From: Yersinia nurmii | GTDB taxonomy: Bacteria > Pseudomonadota > Gammaproteobacteria > Enterobacterales > Enterobacteriaceae | Assembly: GCF_001112925.1 (NCBI RefSeq) | Contig: NZ_CPYD01000008.1 | Span: forward strand, 124,001 to 188,000 | Reading direction: 5' to 3' | DNA length: 64,000 nt | Shown: in pieces, positions 57,835-64,000 of the stretch | Layout: each line of letters opens with the position of its first letter | How positions within the stretch are numbered: position 1 is the first letter of the stretch | Translations under genes and position numbers: made by a program | The notes under the pieces: model-generated | Databases searched by the model: none | The model's input: the letters and a program-made list of their open reading frames with translations, nothing else | Told to the model about the DNA's origin: nothing

Positions 57835-58905
57835 TTAACACCCCCAACGCAGCGCAGGAGTATTGACCGGTGCGTCCCAAAGCGTGAGTAATTCATCATC
57901 CACTTTCAGCAACGTCATCGACATGCCCTGCATATCCAGCGAAGTACAGTAAGAGCCAATCAGTTTACGTTCGACTTTCAGACCAAACTCGGCGCAGCGC
58001 GCGGCTAACCGATGCCAAACGCCATACAGCTCAGACAGCGGCGTAGCACCCAGACTATTCACTAGGACTACGACTCTATCGCCCGCAGCCAATGGCTGTT
58101 TGCTCTGACGAGTTTCCTGCCAATCTCCCAGTTGGCGATCCCAGTGGCGCAACGTGCGTTGATACTGACCGTGTTCAATCAACGTCTGGAACATTGCGTC
58201 AACGGTGCTATCCAACGAGGTAAAGGGACGGCGCTCGATGCCCGGTTCGCCGTGGATACCCACGCCAAACTCCATTTCATTTTCTGCCAGAATAAAGGAC
58301 GGTTTACCCGCCGCAGGCACCGTACAGGCCCCCAAAGCAATCCCGATGGAATGTCCCTGATTATTGATTTTTTGTCCCAACGCCACGCATTCATCCAGTG
58401 AATCACCGCGTTCGGCGGCAGCACCTAATAATTTTTCGATCAACACCGTATTAGCGACGCCACGGCGTCCGGCAGTGTATAGGCTGTCTTTTACCGCTAC
58501 ATCGTCATCAATCACTAGCGTTGCGACGGCGGTGCCTTCGCTGTGCAGCAGTTCGGCTGCGGTTTCAAAATTAAGAATGTCGCCGGTGTAGTTCTTTATC
58601 AGCATCAACACGCCTTTCCCGCCGTCGATAGCCTGACCGCACTCGAACATTTGATCCGGCGTAGGTGAAGTAAAAATCTCACCGGGACAGGCACCGTCCA
58701 GCATTCCTGCACCAATAAAGCCGCAGTGCATCGGTTCATGACCGCTACCGCCGCCGGACATCAGCGCCACTTTGCCTTGTACTGGCGCATCCCGGCGGGT
58801 AATAAACAGCGGCTCCTGATGCAAAGTCAGTTCCGGATGCGCTTCCACTAAACCTTGAATTTGTTCCTGTAAAACGCTTTCAACGCTATTAATCAGTTTT
58901 TTCAT
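57835..58905 (-). CDS. dhaK: DhaK, dihydroxyacetone-binding kinase subunit
   Basis: Binds dihydroxyacetone covalently through a histidine hemiaminal; the phosphate arrives from DhaL. The 356 residues match the family. The substrate pocket is formed by [16 protein letters not shown] (about 48-63), and the covalent His lies in [12 protein letters not shown] (about 220). The product dihydroxyacetone phosphate enters glycolysis. It is also expected to act as co-repressor of DhaR. It lies about 95 bases after gldA and leads directly into dhaL. Confidence 0.97.
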   Translation of the reverse strand: MKKLINSVESVLQEQIQGLVEAHPELTLHQEPLFITRRDAPVQGKVALMSGGGSGHEPMHCGFIGAGMLDGACPGEIFTSPTPDQMFECGQAIDGGKGVLMLIKNYTGDILNFETAAELLHSEGTAVATLVIDDDVAVKDSLYTAGRRGVANTVLIEKLLGAAAERGDSLDECVALGQKINNQGHSIGIALGACTVPAAGKPSFILAENEMEFGVGIHGEPGIERRPFTSLDSTVDAMFQTLIEHGQYQRTLRHWDRQLGDWQETRQSKQPLAAGDRVVVLVNSLGATPLSELYGVWHRLAARCAEFGLKVERKLIGSYCTSLDMQGMSMTLLKVDDELLTLWDAPVNTPALRWGC

Positions 58906-58999
58906 GCTGGTACTCCATCCATAAGAGGCTCGGTTACCCGTGTGGGGCAGAACCGAGCGGCCCGCAGGCGACCCGGTTTGTTATCACAATGAATTCAAC

Positions 59000-60094
59000 T
59001 TAGTTGAGGAAAGCGCGCCCCAGTCTATCGGCAACCAAAATTGCCGCGTAAACACTGTCCGGCGTAACGGCAAACGGCATATTGTGGATGGTTTCACCTT
59101 CGGCACAACTGGCTTCGGCCACTGCGCGAATTTTCTTCTCGATATCCTGATGAACGCCCATTTCGCCCAGCGTGATTGGGAGCCCCAATTGCTGACAAAA
59201 ATCGAGTACGGTTTCAATTTGCTCCATGCTGCTGTTTTGCAACACCAACTGTGTCAGCGTTCCGAAAGCCACCTTCTCACCGTGATACAGGTGATGGCAT
59301 TCTTCCAGTACGGTAAAACCGTTATGAATGGCATGCGCCGCCGCCAGGCCGCTGCTTTCAAAACCAATGCCGCTCAGGTAAGTGTTGGCTTCAATAATGC
59401 GTTCTACCGCTTCGGTAACCACACCGGCTTCTACGGCCAGTTTAGCTTTGTAACCTTCTGACAGCAGCGTGTCGTAGCACAAACGCGCCAGCGTCACGGC
59501 GGCTAGCGTTGAGGCTCCGCCCGCCATACTGATCGCTTTGGCATCAAAACAGGCTTGTGCTTCAAAATAGGTAGAAAGCGCATCACCCATACCGGCGACT
59601 AATAAACGCACCGGTGCTTTGGCGATAATCGCGCTGTCCATCAGTACAATATCCGGATTTTTTGGATAAATGAGATATTCAGCAAACTCTCCTTCTTCGG
59701 TATAAATCACCGACAGGGCGCTGGTTGGCGCATCGGTTGAGGCAATCGTTGGTACTACGACCACCGGAATATGTTGATAATGGGCGATGGCTTTTGCCGT
59801 ATCCAGGGTTTTACCACCACCGATACCGATCACTCCGTTACAACCGTGTTTTTTCAGCTCGACGGTCAGGCGTTCAATTTCCTTACGAGAGCATTCGCCG
59901 TGGAACTGGCTGAAGTGATGTTTAACATCGCTGCCCTGTAAGCTGCTGCCAACAGTATCCGATGTGAGTTTCATGACGAAGTCATCGGCGATGACAAAAT
60001 AATTATTTGCCAATAGTTTAGCGAACTCACCAATAGACTGAAGCGCGTTAGCGCCCTGTATATATTTAGACGGAGATTGAATGACTTTAAGCAT
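59000..60094 (-). CDS. gldA: Glycerol dehydrogenase (GldA/DhaD)
   Basis: NAD-dependent oxidation of glycerol to dihydroxyacetone, an iron/zinc-containing alcohol dehydrogenase of 364 residues. NAD-binding GVIGIGGGKTLDTAKA (about 88-103) and the metal ligands Asp in VAGMGDALSTYFEA (about 171), His in AAAHAIHNGF (about 254) and His in LYHGEKVAFG (about 271) are intact. It leads the gldA-dhaKLM cluster and supplies the DhaK substrate, so glycerol can be used anaerobically. Two palindromes upstream are probable DhaR sites. Confidence 0.96.
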   Translation of the reverse strand: MLKVIQSPSKYIQGANALQSIGEFAKLLANNYFVIADDFVMKLTSDTVGSSLQGSDVKHHFSQFHGECSRKEIERLTVELKKHGCNGVIGIGGGKTLDTAKAIAHYQHIPVVVVPTIASTDAPTSALSVIYTEEGEFAEYLIYPKNPDIVLMDSAIIAKAPVRLLVAGMGDALSTYFEAQACFDAKAISMAGGASTLAAVTLARLCYDTLLSEGYKAKLAVEAGVVTEAVERIIEANTYLSGIGFESSGLAAAHAIHNGFTVLEECHHLYHGEKVAFGTLTQLVLQNSSMEQIETVLDFCQQLGLPITLGEMGVHQDIEKKIRAVAEASCAEGETIHNMPFAVTPDSVYAAILVADRLGRAFLN

Positions 60095-60230
60095 ATCTGG
60101 CTCCTGAAGCGTAAATGTATTTTAAAAGGTGGTGTCTCGGGTCAGCATCGGTCTTTGGCGAGAGACGGTTTTACTTTGGCTAAAACCACTATAGAGCGAG
60201 AAAAACCGTTGAGTATCCGGTAGAGAAAAC

Positions 60231-60277
60231 GTTCCATTATGAAACGACTAACGGAAATCAGAGTTTCACTATGAAAC
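60231..60277 (-). promoter_or_regulatory. Two tandem 15-bp palindromes upstream of gldA, candidate DhaR sites
   Basis: GTTCCATTATGAAAC (60231-60245) and GTTTCACTATGAAAC (60263-60277) share GTT-YCA-N3-TGAAAC; the second is perfectly symmetric outside its 3-bp centre. Their centres are 32 bp apart, three helical turns, and lie about 145-175 bases before gldA. Binding by the Fis-type domain of DhaR is inferred from position. Confidence 0.65.
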
Positions 60278-60380
60278 AAAGAGGGTTGTTAATTCAGGTA
60301 ATAAGAGAGCTGGCGCACAGGCGGAAAAATCGAGGAACGATAAAAAAGCGTTTTTAAAAACAAGGTTCTGACCACAGCCG

Positions 60381-60409
60381 AAAAAAAACCGTCCATCGGA
60401 CGGTTTTTT
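60381..60409 (-). terminator. Terminator of the RND pump operon
   Basis: AACCGTCC pairs with GGACGGTT over a short ATC loop, and the minus strand then reads eight T. It starts 17 bases after the RND stop codon. The T run on the plus strand makes it potentially bidirectional. Confidence 0.9.
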
Positions 60410-60425
60410 AGCTGAAAAAAATACA

Positions 60426-63400
60426 TTACTCGGTAGTCGGCTGCGGTTTTGGCTCCGGATTCATACAGCTGTAAATCACCGGCAATACCAATAAGGTCAG
60501 TACTGTCGCAAAGCCCAGACCGAACATAATCACCACCGCCATACTTTGGAAGAACGCATCGCTCAGCAGCGGTGCCAGCCCCAGAACCGTGGTAAAGGCC
60601 GTGAGCGTAATTGGGCGCAAACGGGCGGTAGAGGCATCAATAATGGCCTCCCGCAGCGGTTTTTCCTGTCGCTGTAAGCTAATTTCTTCTACCAATACGA
60701 TCCCGTTACGGATCAACATACCGCTCAGACTTAACAGGCCGAGTAACGCCATAAAACCAAAAGGAATGCCGGTTAACAGGAAACCAACGGTCACGCCAAT
60801 CAAAGCTAAAGGCACCGTTAGCCAGATAGCCACAGCGTTACGTACCGAGCTAAACATCAGCACTGTAACGACAAACATGATAATGAATGCGATCGGCAAG
60901 CTGGTGAAGATCCCCTGCTGCGCCTCTTTAGTACTTTCGTAATCGCCTCCCCACTCCAGTTCATAGCCCGGCGGCAGTTTGATCGCTTCGATATTCGGCC
61001 TGATCCGCTGCAACAGTTCGGCGGAAGTTTCGCCGCCTTCCGATGTTGGATCGGTTTGCACCGTTAATGTGCGTTTACGATCCAAACGCATAATGAGTGG
61101 ATCTTCCCATTCGGTTTCAAAACTGGTGACAACGTTATCGATAGGAATAAACGCCTGACGCGCCTGGCTCCATACCATGACATCGTTGAGCCTTTCTGCG
61201 TTCAGCCGCTCAGCGTCCGGTGTCCTAAGGACAATCGGCATCAACCGCGTACCGTCCCGATACAACCCGACCGGCAAGCCACCAAAGCTCATCCGCAGGG
61301 TGCCATCCACTTCTCGCTTATCTACGCCCAGTTCGCGCCCCAGATAGTCTGAGAATTGCGGACGGATCATTTTGCTGCGATCCTGCCAATCATGACGCGC
61401 GCCATCGGCCAGAGGATCGGCCACAATCACTTTTTCCGCCTGCGTAGCCAGAGAGCGCAATACGTCCGGATCTGGCCCGTTAAATCGCGCTTCGATTGCG
61501 CTGTTATTGGATGGCCCGAACATGATGCGTTTCACCCGTGCATTTACCTGCGGATATTCATCCTGCATAAATTGCTCGGTTTCTTCGATCAATCCTGGAA
61601 TGCGATCCAGCCGATCGGTACGCACCATAATTTGCGCATAGTTAGCATATTGCCGCTCGCCGTTATAGGTCAGCATAAAGCGCATTGCGCCCTGACCAAT
61701 AGTGCCAACGGTATCGGTAACGCCCTCTTGCTCCTTGATATGTTTTTCTACTTCCGCCGCGATGTTTTCGGTATAGCTAATATCCGTGCCATACGGTAGC
61801 CATAAGTCGACAAAGAAGATCGGCGTATTCGAAGCCGGGAAGAAACTCTGCCGCACACTGCCAAAGCCGTAAATAGACGCCACCAGCATCGCAGTCAGTA
61901 CCACTAGCGTGATGCTGCGATGCTGCAATAGCTTATTCAACACCGCCCGATAGTTACGGAATAACCAGCCGTCATAAGGCTGCTTAACTGGCTTATCTTC
62001 ATCAACCGGAGCCGATTTTTGGTTCTGGAAGGCCCATTTGGCGAATACCGGAGTTAAGGTCAGCGCGGTGAACCAACTCAGCATTAACGAAATCAGCAAT
62101 ACTTCAAACAGCGAGCGGCAATATTCGCCGGTGGAATCATTTGATAAACCAATAGGCGCAAAGGCCAAAATCGCGATGATAGTGGCACCCAGCAACGGGA
62201 GCATCGAGCGCTTCACCACTTTACTGATCGCGGTGAAAATATTATCTCCCCGCTGGCGCCCAACCAGCACCCCCTCTACCACCACGATGGCATTATCCAC
62301 CAACATGCTAAGGGCGATAATTAATGCACCAAGGGAGATACGCTGCAATTCAATATTAAACAACCACATAATCAATAATGTCCCCAGCACATTCAGTGCC
62401 AGAGAGAGTGCGATAACAATACCGCTGCGCGCGCCCATAAAGATGAATAAAGTGACTACAACGATCAGTAACGCCAGCAGGAAGTTAAGGATAAAGCCGT
62501 TTACCGCGCCTTCCACTTCATGAGACTGATCGTAAAAAATACTGATGTGCATGCCGGACGGCCGTTCAGACTCTAGCTGCGCTAACCGCACTTTGACGGC
62601 ATTACCCACCGTTACGACGTTGACGTTCGGCGCAAAAGAAATCCCCATCCCCAATGCTGGCTGACCATTCGCACGATAAATATTGGTAGGCGAGTGAGTC
62701 ACTCCCTGAGTCACGGTGGCAATATCACGCAAATAGACGCTTTTTGGGCTGCCCGGCTGGCTGACCAATAAGTTTCCCAATTCCTGCACGCTATTGAATT
62801 CACCGGTTGGATGCAGCCGGATCGACTCACTGCCAACCAACAGTTGCCCGGAGTTGGAAACCACGTTCTGGCGACTCAGTAAATCCGATAAATGCTGCGG
62901 AGTAATACCGGCAGCGGTCATCTGCGCCCGCGAAATATCAATCTGAATCTCTTCCGGTAAAATGCCGGCAATAGCGACTTTCCCGACGCCGTTAACCAGC
63001 ACCAACTCACGGCGTAATTGCTCGCCAAAATTCCGTAAATCCTGATTGGTGTAGCCCTCTCCCGACAGCGAGAAGAAGAAACCATACACGTCACCAAAAT
63101 CGTCATTGACCAGTGGCGTACCGGCTCCCGGAGGCAGACGGGCGCTGTTATCACTGATTTTTCGGCGTAACTCATCCCAGATTTGCGGCAGTTCGTTCGG
63201 CCCGTATTGGGAACCTACGTTGATGGTTATTTGCGATAAACCGGCGCTGGAGATTGACCTTACGTTATCGACGTAAGACAGCTCCTGAATGGCATTCTCC
63301 AGCGGCAGCGTCACCTCCTCTTCCACCTGCTGCGCCGAGGCACCTTCGTAGCGAGTGACTACCACCGCAGTTTTAATGGTAAAAGCCGGATCTTCCAAAC

Positions 63401-63500
63401 GACCGATATTCAGATAAGCAATCAGCCCGCCAATTCCTAGCAACAGAATCGTTAGCCAGATTCGCGTGTTATTGTTGATGAAATTGTCCGTTAGCTTCAT
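60426..63500 (-). CDS. RND efflux transporter, inner-membrane permease subunit
   Basis: A 1024-residue AcrB-type proton antiporter expected to form a trimer in a tripartite pump. Twelve transmembrane helices are expected: one near residues 12-30, a cluster about 335-500, one about 530 and a cluster about 855-1010. Two large periplasmic loops lie between. The TM4 proton-relay segment reads LGALIIALSMLVDNAIVVVE, with one Asp where AcrB has two (DD), as in several HAE-type pumps outside the AcrB group. Substrates cannot be predicted. Its start overlaps the adaptor stop (TAATG), so the two are co-translated; no outer-membrane factor is visible. Confidence 0.93.
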   Translation of the reverse strand: MKLTDNFINNNTRIWLTILLLGIGGLIAYLNIGRLEDPAFTIKTAVVVTRYEGASAQQVEEEVTLPLENAIQELSYVDNVRSISSAGLSQITINVGSQYGPNELPQIWDELRRKISDNSARLPPGAGTPLVNDDFGDVYGFFFSLSGEGYTNQDLRNFGEQLRRELVLVNGVGKVAIAGILPEEIQIDISRAQMTAAGITPQHLSDLLSRQNVVSNSGQLLVGSESIRLHPTGEFNSVQELGNLLVSQPGSPKSVYLRDIATVTQGVTHSPTNIYRANGQPALGMGISFAPNVNVVTVGNAVKVRLAQLESERPSGMHISIFYDQSHEVEGAVNGFILNFLLALLIVVVTLFIFMGARSGIVIALSLALNVLGTLLIMWLFNIELQRISLGALIIALSMLVDNAIVVVEGVLVGRQRGDNIFTAISKVVKRSMLPLLGATIIAILAFAPIGLSNDSTGEYCRSLFEVLLISLMLSWFTALTLTPVFAKWAFQNQKSAPVDEDKPVKQPYDGWLFRNYRAVLNKLLQHRSITLVVLTAMLVASIYGFGSVRQSFFPASNTPIFFVDLWLPYGTDISYTENIAAEVEKHIKEQEGVTDTVGTIGQGAMRFMLTYNGERQYANYAQIMVRTDRLDRIPGLIEETEQFMQDEYPQVNARVKRIMFGPSNNSAIEARFNGPDPDVLRSLATQAEKVIVADPLADGARHDWQDRSKMIRPQFSDYLGRELGVDKREVDGTLRMSFGGLPVGLYRDGTRLMPIVLRTPDAERLNAERLNDVMVWSQARQAFIPIDNVVTSFETEWEDPLIMRLDRKRTLTVQTDPTSEGGETSAELLQRIRPNIEAIKLPPGYELEWGGDYESTKEAQQGIFTSLPIAFIIMFVVTVLMFSSVRNAVAIWLTVPLALIGVTVGFLLTGIPFGFMALLGLLSLSGMLIRNGIVLVEEISLQRQEKPLREAIIDASTARLRPITLTAFTTVLGLAPLLSDAFFQSMAVVIMFGLGFATVLTLLVLPVIYSCMNPEPKPQPTTE

Positions 63501-64000
63501 TACAGACCCCGCTCACGGACCCACGCCCGCACCAACTGCTGTGGACGAAGCTCGCTAGTACCAGCGGCAACAATCTGCTCACCGTCGCTCAAACCCGAAG
63601 TAATCTGGATACCGTTGGCCGTTAGCTGCCCGACCTGCACTTCCCGTTCTTCAACGTGGAGCTGACCTTTATCCTCTTTAACGACCCAAACTCGTGCATC
63701 ATTAAGCTGGGCGCTATCGGGATTAAATACGGCTTCCACCGGCACAATAATCGATGCGTTCGTCGAACCAGTTAGTTTATGCGTATTGATACGAACGCTA
63801 CCGCTGATGCCAGACAGCAGCGGTAAATCCGGCGGACGTTTCATGGTCAGCGTCACCTGGAAAGTCATAGAGCCAGCGCTGGTGGAGGTAGTGTGCTCTT
63901 TATATTCAGCCAAGAATTCACGATCCGGTAAATGGTTTAAACGCACCGTTGGGTGATAATCCTTATTGCCAATATCCAATGCGGTGAATAAACGTTCCGG
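63500..64000 (-). CDS. RND periplasmic adaptor (membrane fusion protein), N-terminus outside window
   Basis: The C-terminal about 166 residues of an adaptor subunit, open to the right edge. Visible are the beta-barrel portion with VTLTMKRPPDLPLLSGISGS and the membrane-proximal region with VPVEAVFNPDSAQLNDARVW and VQVGQLTANGIQITSGLSDG, typical of HlyD/AcrA-type proteins. The lipoyl and hairpin parts and the signal sequence lie beyond the window. It links the permease at 60426-63500 to an outer-membrane channel. Confidence 0.9.
   Translation of the reverse strand, partial: PERLFTALDIGNKDYHPTVRLNHLPDREFLAEYKEHTTSTSAGSMTFQVTLTMKRPPDLPLLSGISGSVRINTHKLTGSTNASIIVPVEAVFNPDSAQLNDARVWVVKEDKGQLHVEEREVQVGQLTANGIQITSGLSDGEQIVAAGTSELRPQQLVRAWVRERGL

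Overview
The window is chromosomal DNA of a gammaproteobacterium in the Enterobacterales. Gene content and order (thrLA, arcA, creA, rob, gpmB, yjjX, trpR, slt, ettA, nadR, radA, serB, smp, deoDBAC, yjjV, yjjU, ytjA, osmY, prfC, rimI, holD, rsmC) follow the region around the replication-origin-proximal end of the E. coli map. A yfiRNB/hmsCDE operon and a second membrane diguanylate cyclase that fits hmsT, together with an ERIC element, point to Yersinia or a close relative. This taxonomic call comes from recalled synteny and family resemblance, not from a search. The species cannot be fixed.

Layout. 0-9 kb: threonine biosynthesis with its attenuator, the global regulator ArcA, then creA-rob-gpmB-yjjX-trpR-slt. 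9.9-12.6 kb: a P2-type cation ATPase. 12.8-15.2 kb: hmsC-hmsD-hmsE, a periplasm-controlled c-di-GMP synthase module. 15.4-23.4 kb: ettA, a small membrane protein, a LysR regulator divergent from an oxidoreductase, and the serB / radA-nadR genes. 23.4-25.1 kb: an ERIC element, smp and a decayed yjjJ (HipA-like) gene. 25.2-31.4 kb: deoxyribonucleoside catabolism (deoCABD) behind a nucleoside transporter, both with CRP sites. 31.7-39.3 kb: yjjV-yjjU, ytjA, osmY, prfC, holD-rimI and rsmC. 39.7 kb: tRNA-Leu(CAG). 40.4-45.5 kb: an hmsT-like cyclase and a Fur-boxed pair (ferric-complex receptor and binding protein). 45.7-53.4 kb: sucrose genes scrK, scrYAB and scrR. 53.6-60.1 kb: dihydroxyacetone/glycerol genes dhaR, gldA, dhaK, dhaL and dhaM. 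60.4-64 kb: an RND efflux pump with its adaptor, cut by the right edge.

How the genes work together. Sucrose enters through ScrY, is phosphorylated by ScrA, cleaved by ScrB, and its fructose phosphorylated by ScrK under ScrR. Glycerol is oxidised by GldA to dihydroxyacetone, which DhaK-DhaL phosphorylate with PTS phosphate relayed by DhaM; DhaR is the probable activator. DeoD, DeoB, DeoA and DeoC turn deoxynucleosides into glyceraldehyde 3-phosphate and acetaldehyde. HmsD and the HmsT-like protein both look like active diguanylate cyclases with intact inhibitory sites.

I found no wholly new multi-gene system. The most unusual signals are regulatory. A NadR operator is nested in a long hairpin that covers the nadR start codon. 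A YjjY-like ORF lies antisense to the predicted arcA leader. Two matched palindromes 32 bp apart precede gldA, and stacked inverted repeats precede scrY. Also of note are an XAC2610-like secreted protein sitting inside the sucrose locus and a P-type ATPase that has lost two acidic ion-site residues. No insertion sequences, prophage genes or CRISPR arrays were seen.
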